Origin: Urophycis tenuis
Taxonomy: Eukaryota > Chordata > Actinopteri > Gadiformes > Phycidae
Assembly: GCA_036785325.1 (NCBI GenBank)
Contig: JAXIVH010000028.1
Location: 4,690,946 to 4,754,945, forward strand
DNA length: 64,000 bases
Direction of reading: 5' to 3'
The position numbers and the translations under genes were made by a program. Below the pieces are notes generated by a model, which saw only the letters and a list, made by a program, of their open reading frames with translations, ran no database searches and was not told the origin of the DNA. Shown in pieces: positions 48,168 through 61,400 of the stretch; the stretch's first letter is position 1; every line of letters starts with the position of its first letter.

Positions 48168-51100
48168 TTTTGGGGCATAGAAGGACAGATTTCAAGACAT
48201 TTCAAAGAGCAATGAGGACCCTCCGTTATGGGAGGACAGTTGGCTGTCCTCATAAAAATAAACCCTCTACAACCTTTTCTAAGCATGTTTTAATACCCAA
48301 AAAGTGGTTTTCTCAAAAGTCCTTGTGTACCAAAAACCTGACATTTTTTGTATATTTGTGTGTCCGCCACTGCCCCCTATCGGTGGTTGTGGTCCCTGCA
48401 TGCGCGACACACAAGCGCGGGAAATTATACACAAACGCGGGAAATTATACACAACGCGCGAAATTAGACACACACTGCGCATGCTCATTTTGATTGGCTG
48501 GATGGAAGAGAGCTATACGTCTGCTGGGAGTTGGAAATGCACGTTGGAAATGGAAATTGTGGAGAGCAGGTAAGAAATCCATAACAAAACGTTTTAATAG
48601 GTAGGCCTATAACTGTGTTATTATGGTATGTAACATGGATAAATGCTGATTGTATGACATTAGCGTAGGCTACTGTGTGATTCAGTGGCGTGCGGTGAGG
48701 TCTGTGGCAGGGTAGGCAGTGACCATTAACAAATGTAAATTCCAACATACACTCGCTATTAATATACTTTCATGTTAATACTCCATTTCTCACAATATAA
48801 TTGTTCTTATAAAATACTCCAGTGTGCTGACTTAGGCCCCATCTACAATAACCCGGGTAAATCCAGAAACGCATAAATATTTATCCGTTTAGCCCTTCCG
48901 TCCACATTAGAACGGAGAATTCCGACGCTGAAAACGATGCTTTTCAGAAACGGTCACTGAGGTGGATGAATGTGAAAACTCCGGGTTTGCGTTGTAGTGT
49001 GATCAGGGTAGACGGAGGCTTTTAGAAACGATGACGTTCGGTTGCCATGACAATGCCGCAAGCTTGCGCTCGAGACGCTCAAGTCGCTCGAGTCTATGCT
49101 CGAGACGCACAAACATGGCAGTTGAAATTGAAAGAATGGTCTATCTGAGCAATGAACTTATGTATCTTCAGTTACAATTTGGCATATTATGTAACACCTA
49201 TTCGTTACTTGCGTTAATTGCGTGTATTAAAGCTATCAGCTGATCGCGCGCCTGTAATCGAAAAGAGAGGCGTGGCGGGAGTCTCGTAACCATGACAATC
49301 ATTGTTTATTAAAATAATTTCAGTGTGGAACGTGGTTGCAAAACATTCCGCAAACGATATGAAAACGATAGTGTGGACGGAGATCGTTTTCATTGCGAAT
49401 GTGCGTTTTTCATATTTACCCGGGTTAGTGTAGATGGGGCCTTAAGGCGCCAAAGGCGCTATATCTGATATTGTAACAATTTTCCATCTTAGCAGCTGTG
49501 ATTGGCTCGCATTCCCGCCATAAGCAGAGCCTCTCTGGGTCTGTATTTGCCATATTTGGCAATAAGCAGTGCTTTTGCTCGCCCATAGACTTTCGCGTAA
49601 ACTATGTGATACGCATGCGCAAACTTCAAAATTCACTGCGTTGAAGTCAATGAATGAATAAGCAGAGCCGGCAGAGCCTACCCTTGCCTTTGGAATGCAT
49701 GCAAGCTTACGCCGGGAAAGCTTGCTTGCGCGTTCCCGCGGCAATTAGGTTTGCTTTGCGTACTTCAACGTTGTGAATCGCGGTGTTAACGTTTACAACG
49801 TTGTGAATCGCCGTGTTTGCGCCGTGTTTTATGGGTTTTGACCAGGTTAACTTTATACAATTGAAATTCCATTTTAACGTCATTGTTTGTGACTTGGGTG
49901 TACAATGGTGACTATCAATGTCGTTCAGCTTTATTTGAAGTCTGAATTGTTCCAGTTTCTTTCTAGAAAACTAATGGAGTATGAATTGGAACCCAATGTT
50001 TTCCCTACAGACTTATTCAGAGGTGAGTCCCTGCTTGAAGAAGCAATGCCTGGTAAATACTGGGGTCTTGCAAGGCACTGTGCCTTCATGTCCTCCATGT
50101 TCTCTTCAACAGACACCGAATTGAGAGCAGAGTGCCAGTCATCAAGTCCCACACCAGACAGCCCTGCGCATGAGGTTAGTTTGAATTCAGCTGTTTATTT
50201 CGGGATGTATGAATGTTTAGAAATTATATAGTTTTGTAAGGGACATATTTATCAATGAATTACAATTATACTGCAGGTACAGTCTGAAAATCTTTGTCTT
50301 CTATTCAGTATGGATGGTTTTACTAACCATGGTGTCCCCCCAACACTGTTTTTTTTCTGAGTGTGCCATACACTGGGAGTTCCATAATGGAAATGTCTTC
50401 TATTCAGTGTGGATGGTTTTACTAACCATGGTGTCCCCCCAACACTGTTTTTTTTCTGAGTGTGCCATACACTGGGAGTTCCATAATGGAAATGTCTTCT
50501 ATTCAGTGTGGATGGTTTTACTAACCATGGTGTCCCCCCAACACTGTTTTTTTTCTGAGTGTGCCATACACTGGGATTTCAATAATGGAAGACTTAGAGT
50601 TTGATCAAGGATGTCATTAAAAGTCCAAAGGACAGTGTCCTTGCATACCATGAGTTTGTCTGTGTTACAAACTGTCCTCACATAACATGATTATTCCTCT
50701 TTGTCACATACAGATGTAGAAACTACAGCACTTGCTTGTAAAGTGGCTAGTTAAGGAATAGCGTTTTTTTCTCTTTAATACACATTCTTAATTGTGGCAT
50801 CTATGTGTACCTATATGGTGCATTATCAGCTGTTTCCTGCGGCTTGATGCTGAAATTTATTATGCATTTGTTATGCAGTGACATGCCTCCCTGCATTCTC
50901 TTGTACAGAGACCGAATCGAGATCAGGGTGTCAATCATCCAGAGCCGCGCCACATGACTCTGCTCATGAGGTGAGTTTGAATTTACCTGTGTTTTGAAAT
51001 TGACCATTGGTTAGAAGTACTGTGATGTTCCATGGAACACAATTTTCAGTGTTTTAGTAAACATCTTGAAGCTAGAGTGGAAATGTCCTCTAGTCAGTAT

Positions 51101-54100
51101 GGATGGTCTTTTCTAATCATGGTGTCCCCCCAACACTGTTTTTCTGAGTGCACCATACACTGGGAGTTCAATAATGGAAGTCCTAGAGTTTGAGCAAGAA
51201 TGTCCTTAAAAGTCCAAAGGACAGTGTCCTTGCATACCTTGAGTTTGTCTGTGTTACAAACATGTGCACTGATTTTTCCAGGGGTTTTCCAGATAGTCCA
51301 GGGTTAATCAACCTATTTCCTTGCTGTTTGAGGTTATGTAGTGCTGTGGCTAGGAAGAAGAGAATAATCCGTTTCCTTGCCCCTATCAGTTAGTTACCTG
51401 CTGTTTCGCTAGTGGTCTGTATTGTAGAACATTTTTTCATTCTTCTTCCTACCTACAGCACTCGCTGTCTTCAAACAACAGGGCTGTAGGTTGATTTACC
51501 CTGGACCTGGAGTTTAACTTTTAGTGTTGCCATTTCTTTTTTACAGATAATAGAAGTTAAGCAGTGTAAATCTAAATTTGGCTTTGGACACAGGTTCCGA
51601 AACTAGATGTGTTTGTGTTATTTAAATGCCAGATGAAGGTTTACTGCATTATTTAGAGGAATTGTCTTCTTTGCCATCATCACAAGAGAAGCATATCTTT
51701 CTCTTTTGTGTGTGTGATCAGTGACACCCCAACAGTTAGCTAAACATAGGTCACATTGAATAGATATGCTTCTATATTATAAAAGTAACTTCTTTGTGTG
51801 AAAGTAAAACAATCCATGATATAATTTGTGTGTGTAAAGGTTTTATATTTATTTCATGTTTTGAAAAATTTTGTCACAGTGTACAATCCATAAGCTGGTT
51901 TTTGAATCGGTGAGACTTGACAAATGCTGGATATGCCATTCACCTTTCGCATCTATCAGATGGCAGGGTGTAAGATGCAAACGTAAGTGTGTTATTCATC
52001 TTCTCCTAATTAATGCATTTCTCAGTATAAGTAGTTTCATTTCATGCCATGGGTCCAGACTCACACCTATATAAATGGAAAATTTTAGCCATCACTCAAA
52101 CTGCATTTGTACTGAACAGTTCATTTTGTTAGCATTTCTTAATTGTGTATGTTTCATAAGTGTGAAGCTTATGCCAATTGCATATTAATTTTCTTATTAA
52201 ATGGAATATCAATTGTTGTCTAATGCTGTGGTTTGTCTAATTTTGTCTGTGAAGAATGCTGTGGTGTGTGGCACAAAATCTGCCTCCAGAAATCCTCAGA
52301 AGACTGGGATATATCAGATGTAAGTGTACATTAAAGTATAATATGCTTAATATCAATATGATGGCTCTTAGCAGTTTGTTTTTGACATCCATCCTTCCCA
52401 TGTGTATTTTTGTTGTTTAAAGTATGCTGTATTTAATTAATTAATTAATTAATTTAATATACTTTACAGGATGATGTCTCATCTGGTGATGAGTACATCC
52501 CAGAGTCTGTATCGGATTCAGAAAGCTCAGGAACAGAGTTGAGTGTCGAGTTGCCTGAACCATCCAAGAGGTCCCATACCAATATGCCTCATTTAGTTAC
52601 TTTTGCTGAACCAGACCCCGAACCAGAACCAGAAAGCTCAGAGTCTTACCTGCAGAAAACAAAAGATGCAAGTACCGAAAAGGGTACTGTGGATATTCTT
52701 GGCCAATGTAAATCCCCAACCAAATCAGGAAAATTCCTTAAAAGCCAAGTCAATTATTGTTTTGTATGTGGAAAACCTCAAACAAAATTTGCACGTCATC
52801 TTGAGAAGCATGTAAATGAAAATGCTGAAATCGCACAGGCACTCCAGTTCCCCAAATCATCAAAGGACAGAAAGGTTCTTCTTGAGAAATTCCGAAACCT
52901 TGGCAACTTCAACCATAACTCAACTGTTAAAACCACAGGGTCAGGCTGTCTTAAAGTGAAAAGGAGTTCTAAACAGAGAAGCAGCCCTGAGACGTATGAT
53001 TACTGCTTGTACTGTAAGGGTATGTTATCCAGAAAAGAACTTTCTCGACCCCGAGAATAATGTTGAAGAGGGACCTAAGTGGAGAGAGAGAGTCATTGGT
53101 ATAGCATCTGCTCAATCTACAATGTCCCAGCCAATTTCAAGTGAACTTTGGTCATTGCTGGGCAAAATGCACAAGGATGACGTGTCCACTGCAATAAGGA
53201 ATGACCATTATCTCATGCAGTTGGCCCAGTCACTCTTTAATAAGCATGGTAGTGACAGATCAAAGCATGAATATATAAGACAGAAAGTAAGGGAACTTGG
53301 GAGATTACTTGTGACTTTACGCCACACAACTAGAATCCATAACATGGAAGAGGCAATAAAACCATGTAACTTCTTTACTCTTATTAGTGCTGTCAAGAGA
53401 GTTTCAGGTTTTGATCAGCAAAACGGCACATTCAAAGCCCCAAGTTTGGCCCTTAAAATTGGGCATTCTCTCAGAAAGATAAGTGACCTCATCATGTGTC
53501 GTGTCCTCATGGAAGAGGACCAAGAGGGGATCGATTCCATCAAGAGGTTTCATAAACTTCATGAAACAAAGTGGTCTGAATTAGTTTCCCATTCTGCCTT
53601 GTCAAACCTGAGTGAGGCAAAATACAATAAGAGAACCAGGCTTCCACTGGCCAAAGACGTTCAGAAGCTGCAGTTATATCTTGGTCAGCAAGTGGCATTG
53701 GCAAAGGAGAAACTAGCCGATAACCCAACTGCAGGCACTTATGCAGCACTAGCAAAGGTGTCCCTCTGTCAAGTCATTTTGTTTAATAGGAGAAGGGAAG
53801 GTGAGGTGGCAAGGATGACTGTAAAAAATGTTGAAGATCGTGACGTGTCACAACTAAATGATGACATAAGCACTGGGCTTACAGAAGTTGAGAAGAGACT
53901 TTGCAAACGATTCGCCAGAGTGGAATTGAGGGGGAAAAAAGGACGAAAGGTTGCTGTGATCCTGACACCTGATATGACTGCTAACCTGTCACTCCTCATT
54001 AGTAAGAGGAAAGAGTGTGGAGTAACTGAAAACAACAATTATCTCTTCGCTATTCCTTGTAGTGATGGTCACTACAGAGGGCAGTTTGGTCAATTTGCAA

Positions 54101-57100
54101 ATGCTTGTGGAGCCGAAGATCCTCAAAACCTCAGATCAACTAACCTTCGCAAACAGATCGCCACAATAAGCCAAGTCATGAACTTGAAAGATAATGAACT
54201 GGACCAGCTGGCCGATTTTCTCGGCCATGACATAAGGGTGCATAGGGAATACTATCGACTGCCCCAATCAACAATTCAGCTGGCTAAGATCTCAAAGCTG
54301 CTCATGGCTATGGAGAAGGGAAGTGTGAAGGATATTCAAGGAAAATCTCTGGATGAAATTGGAGGTATGAATCATTTACATGTTGTTAAATCGGCTTGGT
54401 GTATGTGTGGTTGGTGTAATAACATTTTTACAATGTAATTTAATAGATGACATAGACGAAATGGATACAGGATCACAGCAACTCCCCAATGTTTCCACAT
54501 TGCAAGGTACTGTTAACATGGGGTCCCAAGGCTACTGAAATTGTTGTATTCCGTGTTGCGGATTTTGTAATTGTATTGGTGAAATATTTAAAATAGGCTT
54601 TTTTATACATTTAGATAACATCCTACTGTTATTTCACAGATGTACAAACTTTTTATTGCCTACCCTAGTTGTGTAGTTGATACCATTGGGGTTTTTTTGG
54701 TCTTTTGTTGTTTTTAGACAATGAAGGAATGTTGGCTTCTGGCACTTTTGAATCGCCTCATCTCTCCGAGACTGCAGCTCAAGGTATAATCTCAATGATG
54801 GACCCAACATTTTCCGAACATATCTCATGTAATGAGCTGGGATCTGTGGGTTCACTAGAGTGTATTAAAAGTGTTTTAGTCAGGAATTTTCCAGTAGTAC
54901 GATGGTTAGAAACTTTGTTACAAGCTTACCTTTTTGTCATCTCTCTTCAGTGTGACACATATGCTTTGTGGTTAGTATTTTGATGTGTTCAGTAGTTTGC
55001 ATGATCATTTTAAAACAACAGGGAAGACTTGGCCTGTGTAAAATATACATAATTTCCTAGTAAAATTATCACTCACGGTATGGTTGCACAGTCAGGCTCT
55101 CCTGACTTCACCCGGTTCAACAACTTTGCCATGAGCATAGTTATTGTAATATAGAATTGGCTGTCTGCTTGTCATGTGCATGGCAGTAGAATATATTACA
55201 GTTTTACATGTATCCCCTCTATGCCCATGGTGTTTGATTGATAGGCAGACAGGCTATTTAAGCCCATACATTTATACCGTGCAATGTTTTTTTTAGATGA
55301 CCAGGGGATCTCTGCCCGTGTAACTTCTGGTTCACCTCATCTCCCTGACTCAGTTACTCAAGGTATTATTTAAATGCTGTCACTAGGCACACTTGCTAAT
55401 GTGCAGTCAACACTTACATATAAAGAAGCTGGGTGTATTTTGTTTTTAACAAGCAGTGTAATGAAATGTCATGTTAATGAAAACAATCCAACTTGATTTT
55501 TAGCAGAGCTAGTCAATTTATTACCACACATTTTGTCTACACAAGTTCAAGTTTGTTTGGCAATTTTGAACAGCAACATCTCTACCTGCAAGTACATCCG
55601 TGCAAGTACATCTTTTTTATCTTCTAATCTTTTTTTAATTGTTCAGGTTTCAGTGTTTCATCAAGGCGGTGTATGAAGAGACCATGGTCTGAGGAGGAGA
55701 TACAAGCCGTGATGAAACATCTGAGGCCTTTTGTGGAAAACGGTGTCACTGCCACCAGTGGGCAGTGCCTAAAGTGCAGGGAAAAAGAACACCCGATCTT
55801 GGAGAGAAGATCGATTCAAAACATCAGAGATTTTGTTCGAAACAGAGGCTTGGCCTTTAAAAGGAATTCAAATGCTTAACCTGTTCAGAAGTTAGTTCAG
55901 AAGTAGTAAGTTCGTTAAAGTGATGGTTCGGAGTGAAATTCACCCTGAGGTAATTTACACCAATAGTCATGCTAAATACCCCCTCGGATGCATTTTTAGC
56001 GACGGTCAATATTTATCAAGTTTAGGGTTATCAGCCGAAAGACTTCGTATTGGAGTGATGGTACAGCGAGTACATGTCGTCAATGACTCTACTAATAATG
56101 CATGGATTGTTACCCAACTTCTGTAGTAGTCCATATATGGTCTGTACTCACAAAACGAGGCATTTTAAAGTTTGTAAATACACCAGGAGTTTATTTAAAA
56201 GAGCACTTTTCGGATAGCTTCAACTAGCTGTTGATAAGGCTACCGCTGCGTCGACGTCTCTTCCGTCTTTCCGGATAAGTTCGTAAAAGTCCTCTTCAAA
56301 ACTCACAAGTGTAAGGAAAAAGTTAGTGAATTCAACACTCCATCTAATTTCAAGTATTCAATTATTCCAGTTGTCAATACATTTCGATGGAGTGTTGAAT
56401 TCACTAACCTTTTCCTTACACATGTGAGTTTTGAAGAGGACTTTTACGAACTTATCCGGAAAGACGGAAGAGACGTTGACGCAGCGGTAGCCTTAGCAAC
56501 AGCTAGTTGAAGCTATCCGAAAAGTGCTCTTTTAAATAAACTCCTGGTGTATTTACAAACTTTAAAATGCCTCGTTTTGTGAGTACAGACCATATATGGA
56601 CTACTACAGAAGTTGGGTAACAATCCATGCATTATTAGTAGAGTCATTGACGACATGTACTCGCTGTACCATCACTCCAATACGAAGTCTTACGGTTGAT
56701 AACCCTAAACTTGATAAATATTGACCGTCGCTAAAAATGCATCCGAGGGGGTATTTAGCATGACTATTGGTGTAAATTACCTCAGGGTGAATTTCACTCC
56801 GAACCATCGCTTTAAGAAGTCCTGTGTTAGGTCCTGTGTTAGGTCCTGTGTTAGGTCACAAAAAACTGCTCACAGGCAGTTTTTTGTTTGTTTTGCTTTG
56901 TGGTCAGCTTGGGCCTTTTAATGTCAGCATTCACTTTTATTTTCCTTTATTCATTTTTACAATGCTGTCCTTACAATGCTGAGATTCTTGAGGTGACCAA
57001 ATGAAATATAGGTCAGTGATTCAACAAATGTTGTGTTGTGTGTTATTAATGGCAAACCTAGATGATTATTTAACATTTTTAGCTTAAATGTAGATGAGTT

Positions 57101-58296
57101 AAGTTAAGTAGTACAATCTAATGAAATCAACTAATGAGCTTGGTGAAAGCTCAGCAACTTGCGATCCTATTCACAATCTCCACAAAACAACAAAAGAGTA
57201 AGCATAATTATAATAATGTGATTAGGTTGTCTGAGAGAATTGAGGTTGATTCATTGTATTGAAACCATAAATCTACACTCCACAAACAGGACTGGTTGAA
57301 GGGGAGTGGGTGACTGCATTTTCTTTTAAAACTTTGACAATGTCAATGAAGTCATTAGAGCATGGAGGATTTCAAGTTACTTATTAGGCTTTTTAGGTTT
57401 CGTTCTCATTCTATAAACCCCTACTATTAAAATTGCTAGCTAAAGCTAACATGATTGCAGGTTAGCAGTTGGTTCAGGACATGGAAAAACTCCATAATAC
57501 TAGGGAGCAAGGATGCAATGATATGTGCTGGTGGGGTTGAGTTCGTCCTAGTGGATGCAATAAATGTTTTTGTGTTAAGCTCCTAGTTGTTTTAAAGACA
57601 CTTGGCCCACCGGTAGGTAGACCCCATCAGATAAGAGCCGTGGTGTTATCTGTAAACTTTTGTAACTTGACAGAATTTGATTGGAGGTACTGATGTTTTC
57701 TAGAGGAAGAAGTGTAGAATGGAGTGATTGTGCTCCTTATGTACGTCATCTGCAAACGATGTCTCGATGTGATGAGTTATTCACACTTAGTTCAACTAAT
57801 GTGCCAAATTGTAATGCACAACAGAGGTTAACAAAGAAAACAAAAATTACCTTTTAATATATTCCATATTATTATAATGGTGTGCCTCATTCACTTTGGT
57901 CTTATAAGCCATGTGTCCTTTCAAAACAGGTTATACTTGGTGTATGTGTATGGTGACCTGGCCTTACAAACCTTGTGTCCTTTCAATGCAGGTTATACAT
58001 TGTGTATGTGTATGATGACATCACTGACCTTGTACACCACACTGTCCTTATAGACCTAGTTACAGAAAAGTCTTTACAAACCATCAGAAAGTCTGAAAAA
58101 CAGCCATTTTTTATATCTCAGTTGTGCAAAGAAAATCTTTTCATTTTAAATCGTGTATAGGTTCGCTGATTTTTTTCATGATCTTTGATATGTTTTTTGT
58201 AGCTCTAGCGCCACCGGAACCCGGTGTCCTCACAGCCCTATGCCGAGTCTGATTTGAGCAAAAAATTTAAAATTGTCCCTATAGCCCGACAAACGG

Positions 58297-58331
<35 letters not shown>

Positions 58332-58336
58332 TGTGT

Positions 58337-58379
<43 letters not shown>

Positions 58380-58382
58380 TGT

Positions 58383-58434
<52 letters not shown>

Positions 58435-61400
58435 AGGTGCTGCGCGCGATCGATACAATGTTATTATTTAAATTGACAGTTAGACCCACACACGCGCGCG
58501 ATGACGACAGAGACGAGGAGGAGAATAGAGGAAAACAGCCATTTTCTGCCTCGGCACTGGTCTCACATTTGGGCTTATTCTGACAAAACGGTAGCTCCTA
58601 CCAGAAAAACAGCAAGACCATCATCGCCGTTAGGACTTCCCGAACGATTTGGTGTTTCTAAAATGTTTCTAGAGTAAATATTTCGGAGACACTCGCAAGT
58701 TTAAAACAGGGGTCCGTTCTGCTTTTCTCTGAAAATATTTGTATTGGAGTCAATGAGCAGAAGACAGCGACTGGCCGCACTTAGAGGCTGCTAATTCGAA
58801 TTCTGTAAATCTCTCCGATTTTTTAAACACATTGTGAGAGACAGAACACCTATGTCTACAAAGTTGGGAAAAATCACGTGTGTACATTGTAAACTGTGGC
58901 CAGGAGCAGCGTGGAAAGACATTATTTTTTTCATTTTTGTGGGGCTCTCTCCACTCTAGCTACACTGTAACCCTAATAAGGGCATGCAATACACACCCAT
59001 TGTAATCTCATCATTTTTCCAAAAATGATCATGGTCATTGAACAGTGATTGATCAAAAAGTATATGACCTATCAAAACATGGAAATATACATAAAATACA
59101 CAAGACTTTTGTCTACTGTTTAAAGTTGAAATGGAGTCTCTAGGTGAAAGTATGCAGGAGCAGCAGACAGCACCAAAAGTCTTTATTTTTTGACCTCCTC
59201 CCATGCATTCTCTATGGGAAAATATTCACAGTTTTTTGCAAATAACGTCATGAAAAATTAATATTATTTTAAGAAATTGAATAGCACACCGATCCCGATG
59301 AAGACGCACATTTTGATATATCATTTGTCCTACAACTCTTCGAGTTGTAGGACTAGTAGCGAATCAAAATCCATCCGGAAGAGGAATAAATATAAGAAAA
59401 AATCCACAGGAGAACAATAGTGCTCGGGGCTTTGCCCCGAGCACTGGCTCCACAGCTTTGCTGTAGGGCCAGTGCTCGGTGCGTTTGCCCCGTGCACTAA
59501 TAAAAAGAAAAAATCCACAGTATAACAATTTTGCCCCGAGCACTGGCTCCACAGCTTTGCTGTAGGGCCAGTGCTCGGTGCGTTTGCCCCGTGCACTAAT
59601 AAAAAGAATAATAATAATAAAAAGAAAAAATCCACAGTATAACAATAGTGCTCGGGGCTTTGCCCCGAGCACTGGCTCCACAGCTTTGCTGTAGGGCCAG
59701 TGCTCGGTGCGTTTGCCCCGTGCACTAACTATAATGTATGGCGGAATAACACCTGGGAGCACTTCGACATCGGTGCAGTAATATCATCACTTCTAAAAGA
59801 TCCTCTCCCCCTCCCCCTGTTACTTCCGTCAATAGAACCAACGTGACTTTTTACTTAAACTACTTCAGGTAGTGCAGGCGACGGCGTGCAGGTCACGTTG
59901 GTGAGCCAGAGTGATCGAGTGCACGCACGAAAGCGAGAGAGGTTTGTATCAACTTTGCTTTAAAGATGAACTGAACTGAAATAATCAACATTGATAACTT
60001 GTTAGTTATTACCATAATAAAAAAAATGACACAAAAAAAATATTTTAAAAAATCAATACATAGCTTTTTTAAGCATCACAAAAATTGTGTTTATTAGTAT
60101 TAGAACGCCGCCATTTTCGGTGACGTCACGGGCATGGTGCGACCGTAGGTCATTGGAAGTTCTATAGGCAGAAGCTGCAGACCCGCGAACGTCTTCTACT
60201 GTCTATGGTGGAAAATAGCGATTTTCACATAACAGGTTATGCGTTTGAGCCTGTGAGGGACATACCTATAGTGTCCGACTACCAAACAAAGCGGTGTAGC
60301 ACTGTCACGGCAAGACATGTTAGATGCACTTTGAGAGATACACCCCCGGATGAGCATCTAGATGCGAGGCGGATTGTACGTGTCACGGTTTACTTTAGGT
60401 GGATGGATTGATGGATATTGCACAGATGGATATGCACCGATCTTATTATGGAACTATTTCCTTGAGTTGAACTCTCTCTGCATCAGCGATCTGCTAGTCG
60501 GTGAACTTCATGGTGAGTAGACATTTGTGGAACTTTCTGTTTACGGACCCGCCGTGGTTTAATTAGCAGCTACGAAACAGATCTGTGATATCGTCGGAGT
60601 CATAGTATATACACTTCACATGGTTGGAGTGCTAGTTTGTTGAGATTGACACGAGACTACATGTTCCAAATGTTTAGCTGCTAACCGTTGCCCTAGGTTG
60701 GATCGTGTGGTCGCTAATTTGGTTTTGGACTCAATTGCCACACAACCCATGTCACTCTGTTTGTCGGAGCTGTAAGCCTACACTGGTTGAGGATTTATTT
60801 GTGCGTGTATGTAAATATGTTAGTGTTTTGTGTATGTGACCGGAACATCCAGCACTTTGCCTAGTAGACCAGTGTACTAGCTGGCATGCTGGATAGCGGC
60901 TAAACGTCCCGCTCTGTCCTCCGCCTGAAGGGTTCGTTTCAGAGCCCTGTCTCTGCGACAGATAGCATCGGTGGTGTTGCTTCCAGTAGTTGGTCTATCG
61001 GTCTGCCCTGTACTATAGCTTGAAAATTAAAATATGGACGGACTTGCCTCAGGCAATTGCCTCACTATTGTTATTCTGTGGATTTGTCTTATTAGTGCAC
61101 GGGGCAAACGCACCGAGCAATGGCCCTACAGCAAAGCTGTGGAGCCAGTGCTCGGGGCGAAGCCCCGAGCACTATTGTTCTCCTGTGGATTTTTTCTTAT
61201 ATTTATTCCTCTTCCGGATGGATTTTGATTCGCTACTAGTCCTACAACTCGAAGAGTTGTAGGACAAATGATATATCAAAATGTGCGTCTTCATCGGGAT
61301 CGGTGTGCTATTCAATTTCTTAAAATAATATTAATTTTTCATGACGTTATTTGCAAAAAACTGTGAATATTTTCCCATAGAGAATGCATGGGAGGAGGTC

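Larger units (their letters stand above)
48165..58299. mobile_element. 10.1-kb insert interrupting the left arm at its (TG)n tract (putative mobile unit)
   Basis: The intact right arm (61095-63265) is continuous through its (CA)n tract. In the left arm the two halves (47160-48164 and 58300-59725), in the matching order and orientation, are separated by exactly this segment, and both break in the TG tract. The segment carries the tyrosine-recombinase-like gene. Its two ends share imperfect inverted words (left ttttggggcatagaaggaca, right end read on the minus strand tttgtcgggctatagggaca), which might be degenerate terminal repeats. The extent and mobility of the unit are inference. Confidence 0.5.

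Noticed and set aside
55920..56807. A pair of 67-68-codon frames as duplicate small genes
   Set aside because: They lie in the two arms of the foldback element and mirror each other. No family resemblance was found.
59415..59725. Hammerhead ribozyme in the hairpin units
   Set aside because: The conserved core bases of a hammerhead are not present in either strand as far as I can read.
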